A stretch of DNA of 10,745 nt from JANYCD01 sp043738385. Its GTDB lineage: Bacteria; Pseudomonadota; Gammaproteobacteria; Burkholderiales; Rhodocyclaceae. The position numbers and the translations under genes are program-made. Below are positions 1 to 7,163 of this stretch, one piece after another; the stretch's first letter is position 1; every line of letters begins with the position of its first letter. Below the pieces are notes generated by a model, which was not told where the DNA came from, searched no databases, and worked only from the letters and a program-made list of their open reading frames with translations. Location: positions 1 to 10,745 of the forward strand of contig JAYUGL010000255.1 in the NCBI GenBank assembly GCA_043738385.1, given 5' to 3'.

Positions 1-122
1 ATGCGAACAAGGACACCATCGAATGCAACCTGCTTGGGCTTCCGAAAAAACAGTGCAAGTAGCAATAGCAGCGCTACGGCAAGCAGAAAAAGAATCAGCC
101 AAACTTGGTAGGTATCCAACAT
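1..122 (-). CDS. N-terminal part of a membrane-anchored protein (RmuC-like possible)
   Basis: An open frame starts with ATG at 122 and runs without a stop to the window edge, giving 40 residues. The protein begins MLDTYQVW, then has one strongly hydrophobic Leu/Ala-rich helix at about residues 8-26, followed at once by the basic patch RKPK. This predicts a single N-terminal membrane anchor with the rest of the protein on the cytoplasmic side. A weak purine-rich stretch (AAAGAAAG on the minus strand) lies just upstream as a possible ribosome site. The gene is divergent from pepP. The layout of one short N-terminal helix followed by a charged region resembles RmuC-type proteins (N-terminal anchor, then coiled coil and nuclease-like domain), but nothing visible here proves it. 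The presence of a gene is fairly likely; its identity is a guess. Confidence 0.6.
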   Translation of the reverse strand, partial: MLDTYQVWLILFLLAVALLLLLALFFRKPKQVAFDGVLVR

Positions 123-175
123 CCAAACTTTCTTTGATAATTTTTGGGCCACATCGTGGAATTGGCTTCGGATGG

Positions 176-218
176 GTTTGACAGACAAAATTACTTGTCT
201 GCATTTTGTCTGCCAAAC
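176..218. repeat. Hairpin with repeated TTGTCTGC in the divergent intergenic region
   Basis: Arms 176-191 and 203-218 pair over 16 positions with a single mismatch (181/213) and an 11-nt loop. The octamer TTGTCTGC occurs twice as a direct repeat at 195-202 and 206-213, exactly 11 bp apart, and an inverted near-copy (CAGACAA) lies at 182-188. Spacing of one helical turn suggests an operator for a dimeric or multimeric regulator of the divergent gene pair. A hairpin in a leader RNA is the other reading. A perfect TTGACA (178-183) is also embedded in it, but no good -10 box stands 16-18 bp downstream. Confidence 0.5.
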
Positions 219-232
219 TTTCACCTCTCCTG

Positions 233-246
233 CTCATCGCGATGAG
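233..246. repeat. Perfect 14-bp palindrome between divergent genes
   Basis: CTCATCGCGATGAG is self-complementary over all 14 positions and has no spacer. It lies upstream of pepP and in the shared intergenic region, so it could be a binding site for a symmetric dimeric regulator. No known motif is recognised, and a 14-bp palindrome may also occur by chance. Confidence 0.35.
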
Positions 247-341
247 TGCGGGCAAGGTCTCTGGAGAATTCCACGCAGGCCGTTGGGAAGACGCGGGCAC
301 CCCGCAACGTCTATTACAACTCGATGCCGAACTGCGCTCGC

Positions 342-347
342 TATAAT
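342..347 (+). promoter_or_regulatory. TATAAT -10 box abutting the pepP start
   Basis: A perfect sigma-70 -10 hexamer TATAAT ends 6 bp before the pepP ATG at 354. Initiation at the usual 6-7 bp downstream would place the first transcribed base at or next to the start codon, giving a leaderless or nearly leaderless mRNA. No convincing -35 box is found 16-18 bp upstream, and no Shine-Dalgarno-like sequence lies between the box and the ATG. The call rests on the hexamer alone. Confidence 0.4.
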
Positions 348-353
348 GAATCC

Positions 354-1661
354 ATGAATACTCAACCCTTCAAGAACCGTCGCGACAAACTGCTGCAACA
401 AATGGGCACCGGCATCGCCATTATTCCCACCGCGCCGGAAAAGTTTCGCAACAGCGATGCGACCTATCCTTATCGCGCCGACAGCTATTTCCACTACTTG
501 ACCGGATTCCCGGAACCGGAAGCGGTGCTGATGCTGATTGCGGGGGAAACACCGAAGAGCATGCTGTTCTGCCGTGAGAAGAATCCCGAGCGGGAAATCT
601 GGGATGGCTTTCGCTACGGGCCGGAAGGCGCCGCCGAAATATTCGGTTTCGACGAGGCCTGTTCGATTGATACGCTCACTGACAAGCTGGCGGAACTGTT
701 CGCCAATCAACCGGCGCTCTGGTACAGCTTGGGATTCGATGCCGCGTGGGATGCGCGCATCACCGCCGCGCTCAATACGGTGCGCGGCCAGACACGCGCC
801 GGCAAGCATGCCCCCACTGCGATTCGCGACGTCCGTGCCTTGATCAACGAAATGCGTCTGGTCAAGGATGCCGCCGAAATCGACACCATGCGCCGTGCCG
901 CGACGATTACCGCCGGGGCGCATCGGCGAGCCATGGCGGCGGCTCGCCCGGGCGTGTTCGAATACGAGATCGAAGCCGAACTGCTGCATGAATTCCGTCG
1001 CCACGGCAGCCAGTACCCGGCTTATACCTCCATCGTCGCTGGCGGTGCGAACGCCTGCGTGCTGCACTATATCGAGAACAACAAGCGCATTACCGATGGC
1101 GACCTGATCCTGATTGACGCCGGCTGCGAGCTCGACGGTTACGCCTCGGACGTCACACGCACCTTCCCCGTCAATGGTCACTTCAGCGGGCCTCAGGCCG
1201 ACATTTATAACCTCGTGCTGGCCGCACAGGATGCCGCCGTTGCGACCATCAAACCCGGCGCAGGATTCAACGACCCCCACGATGCTGCTGTTCGCGTGCT
1301 GGCGCAGGGCATGCTGGACTTGAAGTTATTGAGTGGATCACTCGACGCAGTTCTCGAATCCGAGAGCTACAAACGTTTCTATATGCATCGTACCAGTCAC
1401 TGGCTCGGCATTGACGTGCATGATGCCGGCGAATACAAAGACGGCGAGGCGTGGACCACGCTGACTCCAGGCAAGATGCTTACCGTCGAACCCGGTTGCT
1501 ACATTCGTCCCGCCGACGACGTACCCAAAACATTTTGGAATATCGGTGTGCGCATCGAAGACGATGCGCTGGTCACCGAACAAGGCTGCGAATTCATCAC
1601 GTCCGGCGCGCCAAAAACCATTGCCGACATCGAAGCCTTGATGCGCGATGCAAGAAAATGA
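354..1661 (+). CDS. pepP: Xaa-Pro aminopeptidase (aminopeptidase P)
   Basis: This cytoplasmic metallopeptidase removes the N-terminal residue from peptides with proline in second position. The product has 435 residues, close to E. coli PepP (441). The N-terminal half is the creatinase/AMP_N domain (YFHYLTGFPEPEAVLML near residue 45). The C-terminal half is the pita-bread fold with the dinuclear metal (Mn) site: D255 and D266 in DAGCELDGYASDVTRTFP, H349 in HRTSHWLG, E379 in TVEPG and E402 in VRIEDD. All five family ligands are visible with correct spacing. The start MNTQPFKNRRDKLLQQ at 354 is preferred over an in-frame GTG at 246 because family similarity begins here and a -10 box ends 6 bp upstream. 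It stops in an ATGA that could also start ubiH, so the two are probably co-transcribed; in many proteobacteria pepP stands directly upstream of ubiH. Confidence 0.95.
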   Translation: MNTQPFKNRRDKLLQQMGTGIAIIPTAPEKFRNSDATYPYRADSYFHYLTGFPEPEAVLMLIAGETPKSMLFCREKNPEREIWDGFRYGPEGAAEIFGFDEACSIDTLTDKLAELFANQPALWYSLGFDAAWDARITAALNTVRGQTRAGKHAPTAIRDVRALINEMRLVKDAAEIDTMRRAATITAGAHRRAMAAARPGVFEYEIEAELLHEFRRHGSQYPAYTSIVAGGANACVLHYIENNKRITDGDLILIDAGCELDGYASDVTRTFPVNGHFSGPQADIYNLVLAAQDAAVATIKPGAGFNDPHDAAVRVLAQGMLDLKLLSGSLDAVLESESYKRFYMHRTSHWLGIDVHDAGEYKDGEAWTTLTPGKMLTVEPGCYIRPADDVPKTFWNIGVRIEDDALVTEQGCEFITSGAPKTIADIEALMRDARK

Positions 1662-1707
1662 CTTCTATTCATCAGCCCATGGCAAGCATAGCGAGCCAAA
1701 TCAGTCA

Positions 1708-1724
1708 CCCTTCCTTGGGAAGGG
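1708..1724 (+). promoter_or_regulatory. Small hairpin covering the likely ubiH ribosome-binding site
   Basis: CCCTTCC (1708-1714) and GGAAGGG (1718-1724) pair perfectly around a 3-nt loop. The right arm belongs to a G/A-rich run (1718-1732) that is the best Shine-Dalgarno candidate for the ATG at 1733. Folding would hide that site, and opening would expose it. The CCCTTCC...GGGAAGGGGATGGGG wording also resembles short palindromic intergenic repeats seen in many proteobacterial genomes, so it may be a mobile or repeat-derived insertion rather than a dedicated regulator. Confidence 0.4.
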
Positions 1725-1732
1725 GATGGGGA

Positions 1733-2899
1733 ATGGTAAATAAATTTGTGGGAACCACCTACGATAGCAACGGGCGGTTGCCCGTTGCTATCGTAGGTGG
1801 TGGACCGACTGGAATGGCGCTGGCACTTGCATTGTCACGTTACGGAATTCAAGTCGAAATTTTCGACGCGCGCAGCCGTGAAGAACATCGCAAGGAAAAG
1901 CGCGTCCTCGCCCTGTCGTACGGCTCGCGCCAAATTCTCGAATGGCTGGGTGTTTGGAACAGCATCGACACCACGCCCATCACAACCATCCACGTCTCCC
2001 AGCAGGGCGGCTTTGGCCGCACGCGCATCACTGCCGCCGCCGAAGGACTCGACGCGCTGGGTTATGTCACGCCGGCAACCAGCCTGATCAGCGCCCTGGA
2101 CACGGAGGTTCAGCAAGCGGGCTTGATCTGCCGCGAACATACGCGGGTTGAGAACGTCGATGTCAAAGGCGTTGTTGTAAATCTCCGAACCACCGGCGGC
2201 AACTGCGAGGCTGCACTGGTCGCCTATGCCGAAGGTTCGGTTGGCGAAGGCGCCGGCATCCGTGCGCGCAATTACGGCCAACATGCCGTGACTTGCATTG
2301 CCACTATCGACGCGCCACACGACAATCAGGCCTGGGAACGATTTACCGCGTACGGACCGGTGGCGCTGCTTCCCTATGGCGAGCAGTTGGCGGTGGTGTT
2401 CACCTGCCCATCCAACGCGGTGAATGCAATCGCCGCACTGGATGACGCAGCATTTGTTGAGCAACTGCAACAGCAATTCGGACAACGCATGCGCTTCGTC
2501 TCGGTTGGACCACGCAATGTCTTTCCGCTCGGTCTGCGTTACCGGCACAGCACCGTCGGCCCGCGCCAGGTTTGGCTCGGGAATGCGGCGCAAACCTTGC
2601 ACCCGGTGGCCGGCCAGGGTTTCAATCTGGCCTTGCGCGACATCCGCCAACTGGCGCGCTCCCTCGCCGAGGCCACCGATGCAGGCGATGCGACCGTGCT
2701 CGCCCGCCACGCGCAGTCGCGCCGCCGGGATCGACGCGCCACGATCAGCGCCACCGATACGCTGGTGCGCCTGTTCAGCAACGACAACCCACTCTTGCGG
2801 CATGTGCGTGGCGCTGGTCTGCTGGCGCTGGATTTAATTCCGCCGGCGCGATCCTTCCTCGCGCGCCGCATGATGTTCGGTGCACGCGCCTGGCCATAA
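1733..2899 (+). CDS. ubiH: 2-octaprenyl-6-methoxyphenol hydroxylase family FAD monooxygenase
   Basis: This flavoprotein hydroxylates the aromatic ring in aerobic ubiquinone synthesis, acting in the Ubi complex linked to the membrane. The Rossmann FAD motif VAIVGGGPTG (residues 18-27 of the product as called) and the second flavin motif GNAAQTLHPVAGQGFNLALR (from residue 283) are nearly identical to UbiH and favour it over UbiF or UbiI. As called, the product has 388 residues (E. coli UbiH 392). The start is uncertain: an ATG at 1658 overlaps the pepP stop (ATGA, 413 residues), and a TTG at 1778 would give MPVAIVGGG. The ATG at 1733 is chosen for its strong G/A-rich ribosome site (1718-1732) and family length. 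The central DG motif of the family reads YAEG (residues 165-168), a mild departure. A 22-bp perfect inverted repeat lies inside the first 70 bases of the frame. Confidence 0.92.
   Translation: MVNKFVGTTYDSNGRLPVAIVGGGPTGMALALALSRYGIQVEIFDARSREEHRKEKRVLALSYGSRQILEWLGVWNSIDTTPITTIHVSQQGGFGRTRITAAAEGLDALGYVTPATSLISALDTEVQQAGLICREHTRVENVDVKGVVVNLRTTGGNCEAALVAYAEGSVGEGAGIRARNYGQHAVTCIATIDAPHDNQAWERFTAYGPVALLPYGEQLAVVFTCPSNAVNAIAALDDAAFVEQLQQQFGQRMRFVSVGPRNVFPLGLRYRHSTVGPRQVWLGNAAQTLHPVAGQGFNLALRDIRQLARSLAEATDAGDATVLARHAQSRRRDRRATISATDTLVRLFSNDNPLLRHVRGAGLLALDLIPPARSFLARRMMFGARAWP
1754..1801. repeat. Perfect 22-bp inverted repeat inside the 5' end of ubiH
   Basis: Arm 1754-1775 is the exact reverse complement of arm 1780-1801, with a 4-nt loop GGTT (1776-1779). 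The right arm codes for P-V-A-I-V-G-G, the start of the FAD-binding motif, and is therefore the conserved, ancestral copy. The left arm reads T-T-Y-D-S-N-G in frame, which is not typical of the family N-terminus, so it is probably the derived inverted copy. As RNA it would form a very stable stem beginning 21 nt after the ATG at 1733, with a possible TTG start (1778) in the loop. An effect on ubiH initiation is likely if the RNA folds. Confidence 0.9.
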
Positions 2900-2931
2900 T
2901 GCCGCGTACCCACCCGCCACCCGGTTTCAGA

Positions 2932-2937
2932 TAGAAT
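2932..2937 (+). promoter_or_regulatory. Possible -10 box upstream of dusB
   Basis: TAGAAT matches the -10 consensus at five of six positions and lies 27 bp before the dusB ATG in the 65-bp gap after ubiH. That would leave a leader of about 20 nt. No clear -35 box is present at the proper distance, so the dusB-fis group may instead be read through from ubiH. Confidence 0.3.
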
Positions 2938-2964
2938 TCGCGCCTTCCCCCTGAACAAATTGGC

Positions 2965-3975
2965 ATGGACTTTCTCGGCTTTCAGCTGCGCAATAATCTG
3001 TTCGTCGCGCCCATGGCCGGGGTGACCGACCGTCCTTTCCGTCAACTCTGCAAGACGCTGGGAGCGGGATTTGCGGTGTCGGAAATGGTTTCATCCAACT
3101 CGCTGCTGTATGGCAGCGCCAAGACACGGCGGCGCGCCAACCATGACGGTGAAGTCGCGCCGGTCTCGGTGCAGATTGCCGGCACCGATCCGCAAATGAT
3201 GGCCGACGCGGCACGCCACAACGTCGACCATGGCGCGCAGATCATCGACATCAACATGGGCTGCCCGGCCAAGAAGGTCTGCAACGTCATGGCTGGCTCG
3301 GCCCTGATGCAGAACGAAGCGCTGGTGGCGAAAATACTTGCGGCAGTGGTCGCCGCAGTGCCAGATACGCCGGTGACGCTCAAGTTCCGCACCGGCTGGG
3401 ATCGCCAGCACAAGAATGCGCCGACCATCGCCCGCCTCGCCGAAGACAACGGCATCCGTGCCGTCGCTATTCATGGCCGCACCCGCGCCGACCAGTACAT
3501 GGGAGAAGCGGAATACGATACCGTCGCGCTGGTCAAGAGTCTGGTGAAGATTCCGGTCATCGCCAACGGCGACATCGCCACGCCGCAGCAGGCGAAGTTC
3601 GTGCTGGATTACACCCAGGCCGACGGCGTCATGATCGGCCGCGCCGCGCAAGGACGTCCCTGGCTGTTTCGCGAGATTGAACACTTTCTGCGCACCGGCG
3701 CGGAACTCGCGCCGCCCAGGGTGGCGGAGATCCATCGTATCCTGCGCGAACACCTGACCGACCTCTACGGCTTCTATGGCGAAGAGACCGGCATCCGGAT
3801 CGCGCGCAAACATATCAGCTGGTACACCAAGGGGCTGATCGGTTCCTCACACTTCCGCCATGCCATGAACCAATTGCTGACGGTCGAGGCGCAACTGGCG
3901 GCGACCGACGAATTCTTTCTGGAGCAGGCGGCCGCCAACGATCACCTGCATTACGAGGAGGCGCTTGCGGCATGA
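2965..3975 (+). CDS. dusB: tRNA-dihydrouridine synthase B
   Basis: This FMN- and NADPH-dependent enzyme reduces specific uridines in the tRNA D-loop to dihydrouridine. The TIM-barrel signature is complete: VAPMAGVTDRPFR at residues 14-26 (FMN site), NMGCPAKKV with the catalytic Cys at residue 100, LKFRTGWD, HGRTRADQYMG, PVIANGDI and MIGRAAQGRPWLF (phosphate grip). At 336 residues it is slightly longer than E. coli DusB (321). The start at 2965 gives the standard MDFLGFQLRNNLFVAPMAG beginning. Its stop overlaps the fis start (ATGA), the classical dusB-fis arrangement, which separates the DusB type from DusA and DusC. The ribosome site is weak. Confidence 0.96.
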   Translation: MDFLGFQLRNNLFVAPMAGVTDRPFRQLCKTLGAGFAVSEMVSSNSLLYGSAKTRRRANHDGEVAPVSVQIAGTDPQMMADAARHNVDHGAQIIDINMGCPAKKVCNVMAGSALMQNEALVAKILAAVVAAVPDTPVTLKFRTGWDRQHKNAPTIARLAEDNGIRAVAIHGRTRADQYMGEAEYDTVALVKSLVKIPVIANGDIATPQQAKFVLDYTQADGVMIGRAAQGRPWLFREIEHFLRTGAELAPPRVAEIHRILREHLTDLYGFYGEETGIRIARKHISWYTKGLIGSSHFRHAMNQLLTVEAQLAATDEFFLEQAAANDHLHYEEALAA

Positions 3976-4202
3976 GCAATGAACTCGACGATTGTGTCAA
4001 GCGCACACTGAACCGCTATTTCCGCGACCTTGACGGCCACGCGCCGCACGCGGTCTACGACATGGTGTTGCGCAGCGTCGAAAAGCCGATGCTCGAAGTC
4101 GTGATGCGCCAGACCGACGGCAACCAGAGCGCCGCCGCTGATATTCTCGGCATCAACCGCAACACATTGCGACGCAAGCTCAACGATTACGACCTGCTCT
4201 GA
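3972..4202 (+). CDS. fis: DNA-binding protein Fis
   Basis: Fis is a homodimeric nucleoid-associated DNA-bending protein and growth-phase regulator. The 76-residue product carries the C-terminal helix-turn-helix NQSAAADILGINRNTLRRKL at residues 51-70, typical of Fis and of NtrC-type output domains. The dimerisation helices precede it (VYDMVLRSVEKPMLEVVMRQT). It is about 22 residues shorter than E. coli Fis (98) and lacks the N-terminal beta-hairpin arm that contacts Hin-type invertases, as expected for Fis outside the enterobacteria. It overlaps the dusB stop by 4 bp, so the two are translationally coupled. Confidence 0.94.
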   Translation: MSNELDDCVKRTLNRYFRDLDGHAPHAVYDMVLRSVEKPMLEVVMRQTDGNQSAAADILGINRNTLRRKLNDYDLL

Positions 4203-4271
4203 TTAGATTGACCCGCGGGCAGTGCTAGAACGAACCCCCGGTTTTTATCCGCGTCCTCTTCCGGAAATTCC

Positions 4272-5867
4272 ATGAAAGTCACCCAAACCCTGATCAGCGT
4301 GTCCGACAAACGCGGCATCGTCGACTTCGCCCGCGCCCTGAGCCAGCTCGACATCAAGCTGCTCTCCACCGGCGGTACCGCAAAACTGCTGCGCGATGCC
4401 GGGTTGCAAGTCACCGACGTTTCCGAATACACCGGCTTTCCCGAAATACTGGATGGCCGTGTCAAAACATTGCATCCAAAAGTTCACGGTGGCATTCTCG
4501 GCCGGCGCGATTTGGCGGAGCATGCCAAGACCATGGCCACCCATGACATTCCGCCCATCGACATGGTCGTCGTGAATCTCTATCCGTTTCGCGAAACCGT
4601 GGCCAAGCCCGGTTGCACGCTGGACGACGCGATCGAGAACATCGACATCGGCGGTCCCGCCATGGTGCGCGCCGCTGCCAAAAACCACGGCAATGAACAG
4701 GGTGGCGTCGGCATCATCACTGAACCCGCCGACTACGCGCCGGTGCTGGAAGAGCTGAAGAGCAATGGTTGTGCTTTGTCATACAAGACCCGTTTCGCTT
4801 TGGCGAAAAAAGCTTTTACCCACACCGCGCGCTATGACTCGGCCATCGCCAACTGGCTGACCAGCCTGGATGCCGACAACAAACCCGGCCTCTTCCCCAA
4901 CCGCCTGCAACTGGCTTTCGACAAAGTCGAAGCGTTGCGCTACGGCGAGAACCCGCACCAGCAAGCCGCGTTCTATCGCGAAACCCCGTCGACGCCCGGC
5001 AGCATCGCCAGCTATCAGCAGTTGCAGGGCAAGGAACTGTCTTACAACAACATCGCCGATGCCGATGCGGCGTGGGAATGCGTCAAGGCCTTCGACGCTG
5101 GTGACAAAAGCGCGGCCTGCGTGATCGTCAAGCATGCCAACCCTTGTGGCGTTGCGCTGGCCGCGACAGCCGAAATTGCCTACCGCAAGGCTTTCTCGAC
5201 CGATCCCAGCTCGGCCTTCGGCGGCATCATCGCCTTTAATGTCGCGATCGACAAAGCCGCGGCAGAGGCCGTCTCTGGCCAGTTCGCGGAAGTCATCATC
5301 GCCCCGGAGATCAACGTCGAAGCGCGCGCCGTGTTTGCCGCCAAGCAGAATCTGCGCGTGCTGATCGTTGCCGTATTGGCAAATGAGGGGCGCAATAACG
5401 GCGCGCTCGATTTCAAGCGGGTCGGCGGCGGCCTGCTGGTGCAATCGGCCGATGAAGCGCATATCGCCACGAGCGATCTCAAGGTGGTCACCAAACGCGC
5501 GCCCACCGAACAGGAAATGCACGACCTGCTGTTTGCCTGGCGCGTCGCCAAGTACGTCAAGTCGAACGCCATCGTGTATTGCAAGGACGGCATGACGATC
5601 GGCGTCGGCGCCGGTCAGATGAGCCGCGTCGACTCGGCGCGCATCGCCGCGATCAAGGCCGAAAACGCTAAGTTGAATGTGACAGGATCGGTCGTCGCAT
5701 CCGACGCTTTCTTCCCCTTCCGCGACGGCCTCGATGTGCTGGCCCAGGCCGGCGCTACGGCGGTGATCCAACCCGGCGGCTCGGTGCGCGATGGCGAAGT
5801 CATCGCCGCAGCCGACGAACAGAACATCGCCATGGTGTTCACAGGCTTCCGGCACTTTAGACATTGA
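4272..5867 (+). CDS. purH: Bifunctional AICAR transformylase / IMP cyclohydrolase
   Basis: This cytosolic enzyme catalyses the last two steps of de novo IMP synthesis: formylation of AICAR using 10-formyl-tetrahydrofolate, then ring closure. The N-terminal MGS-like cyclohydrolase domain (about residues 1-195) shows SVSDKRGI, LLSTGGTAK, GFPEILDGRVKTLHPKVHGGIL and VVVNLYPF. The transformylase domain (about 200-531) shows the catalytic KHANPCG (K287, H288), STDPSSAFGGIIAFN and IGVGAGQMSRVDSARIA. The length of 531 residues matches the family (E. coli 529). It starts 69 bp after fis; that gap holds no clear promoter or terminator. The ribosome site is weak (CCGGAAA). purD begins one base after its stop. 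Confidence 0.97.
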   Translation: MKVTQTLISVSDKRGIVDFARALSQLDIKLLSTGGTAKLLRDAGLQVTDVSEYTGFPEILDGRVKTLHPKVHGGILGRRDLAEHAKTMATHDIPPIDMVVVNLYPFRETVAKPGCTLDDAIENIDIGGPAMVRAAAKNHGNEQGGVGIITEPADYAPVLEELKSNGCALSYKTRFALAKKAFTHTARYDSAIANWLTSLDADNKPGLFPNRLQLAFDKVEALRYGENPHQQAAFYRETPSTPGSIASYQQLQGKELSYNNIADADAAWECVKAFDAGDKSAACVIVKHANPCGVALAATAEIAYRKAFSTDPSSAFGGIIAFNVAIDKAAAEAVSGQFAEVIIAPEINVEARAVFAAKQNLRVLIVAVLANEGRNNGALDFKRVGGGLLVQSADEAHIATSDLKVVTKRAPTEQEMHDLLFAWRVAKYVKSNAIVYCKDGMTIGVGAGQMSRVDSARIAAIKAENAKLNVTGSVVASDAFFPFRDGLDVLAQAGATAVIQPGGSVRDGEVIAAADEQNIAMVFTGFRHFRH

Positions 5868-5868
5868 C

Positions 5869-7152
5869 ATGAAGCTTCTCGTCATCGGTTCCGGCGGTCG
5901 CGAACACGCCTTGGCTTGGCGGCTGGCCCAGGCGCCCGGTCTGCAAAAAGTCTATGTCGCACCGGGCAACGCCGGTACGGCGCACGAGCCGGAACTTGAA
6001 AACGTGCCGCTGACCGATCCCGCGACGCTGGCCGCTTTCGCCGAGCGCGAAAAGGTGCATCTGACTGTTGTCGGCCCCGAAGCACCGCTGGCGGCCGGTA
6101 TTGTCGACCTGTTCCGGGCCCGCGGGCTGCGCGTGTTCGGACCGACCCAGGCGGCGGCGCAACTGGAAAGTTCCAAGGATTTTGCCAAGCGCTTCATGAC
6201 GCGCCACAAAATTCCCACTGCCGCCTTTGAAACTTTTTCCGATGCGGCGCAAGCCCATGCCTACATCGATGCGCAAGGCGCTCCGATCGTGATCAAGGCC
6301 GATGGCCTCGCCGCCGGCAAGGGCGTCGTCGTCGCCATGTCGCTGGAAGAAGCACATCGCGCTATCGACAACATGCTGTCCGGCAATGTGTCAGGCAATG
6401 GGCTCGGCGATGCCGACCATCGCGTCGTGATCGAGGAGTTTCTGGAAGGCGAAGAAGCCAGCTTCATCGTCATGGCCGACGGCAAACATGCGCTGGCCCT
6501 GGCCACCAGCCAGGATCACAAACGCCTCAACGACAACGACGAAGGGCCCAACACCGGTGGCATGGGCGCCTACTCACCGGCGCCCGTGGTGACACCCGAT
6601 GTCCACGCCCGCGTGATGCGCGAGGTGATCATGCCGACCCTGCGCGGCATGGAGCAGGATGGCATTCCCTATACCGGCTTCCTCTACGCCGGTCTGATGA
6701 TCCGCGAAGACGGCAGCTTGAAAGTGCTCGAATTCAACTGCCGCATGGGCGACCCGGAAACCCAACCGATCATGATGCGGCTGAAAAGCAACTTCGTCGC
6801 CCTGCTCGACGCCGCCATCGACGGCAAGCTGGATCAGGTCGACGCTGAATGGGACCGCCGCGTCGCGCTTTGCGTGGTGCTCGCCGCCGGTGGTTATCCG
6901 GAAAATCCGAAAAAAGGCGACGTCATTCACGGTTTGCCGCCGCGCCCACTTGAAGATGCCCACGTGTTTCATGCCGGCACCATTGAGCAGGACAAACAAG
7001 TGGTGACCACCGGCGGCCGGGTGTTGTGCGTCACTGCGCTCGGTGACACGGCGCGGCTCGCACAAAAGCACGCCTACGAAGTCACCGAGCGGATCCACTT
7101 CGATGGCATGCAGTATCGGCAGGACATCGGACACCGCGCGATCAAACGATGA
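5869..7152 (+). CDS. purD: Phosphoribosylamine-glycine ligase (GAR synthetase)
   Basis: PurD joins glycine to 5-phosphoribosylamine with ATP, the second step of de novo purine synthesis, in the cytosol. The product has 427 residues (E. coli 429). Visible motifs are the N-terminal GSGGREHAL (residues 7-15), the ATP-grasp lysine in KADGLAAGKGVVVA (K143), EEFLEGEEASFIVMADG, NTGGMGAYSPAP, and the metal-binding EFNCRMGDPETQ (E288, N290). The start at 5869 (MKLLVIGSGGREH) lies 1 bp after the purH stop, with no good ribosome site of its own, so translation probably depends on purH. A long in-frame upstream extension exists but only shadows the purH end. A large inverted repeat follows 11 bp after the stop. 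Confidence 0.97.
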   Translation: MKLLVIGSGGREHALAWRLAQAPGLQKVYVAPGNAGTAHEPELENVPLTDPATLAAFAEREKVHLTVVGPEAPLAAGIVDLFRARGLRVFGPTQAAAQLESSKDFAKRFMTRHKIPTAAFETFSDAAQAHAYIDAQGAPIVIKADGLAAGKGVVVAMSLEEAHRAIDNMLSGNVSGNGLGDADHRVVIEEFLEGEEASFIVMADGKHALALATSQDHKRLNDNDEGPNTGGMGAYSPAPVVTPDVHARVMREVIMPTLRGMEQDGIPYTGFLYAGLMIREDGSLKVLEFNCRMGDPETQPIMMRLKSNFVALLDAAIDGKLDQVDAEWDRRVALCVVLAAGGYPENPKKGDVIHGLPPRPLEDAHVFHAGTIEQDKQVVTTGGRVLCVTALGDTARLAQKHAYEVTERIHFDGMQYRQDIGHRAIKR

Positions 7153-7163
7153 AAAGGGCTCTA

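Noticed and set aside
246..353. In-frame 36-residue extension of pepP to a GTG at 246
   Set aside because: It lacks family similarity, starts upstream of the TATAAT box, and would make the protein longer than its homologues.
234..1280. Long minus-strand open frame opposite pepP
   Set aside because: It is antisense to a well-supported metallopeptidase, shows no recognisable domain, and is explained by codon bias in G+C-rich DNA.
1835..2803. Minus-strand frame of 322 codons opposite ubiH
   Set aside because: It is a shadow of the ubiH coding frame with no motif of its own.
4203..4271. Promoter or terminator between fis and purH
   Set aside because: TTGACC at 4208 has no -10 box at the proper distance, and AACCCCCGG-TTTTT lacks a real stem.
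4779..5885. Minus-strand frame of 368 codons opposite purH
   Set aside because: purH motifs are continuous on the plus strand; the antisense translation is Gly/Arg/Asp-rich and shows no family signature.
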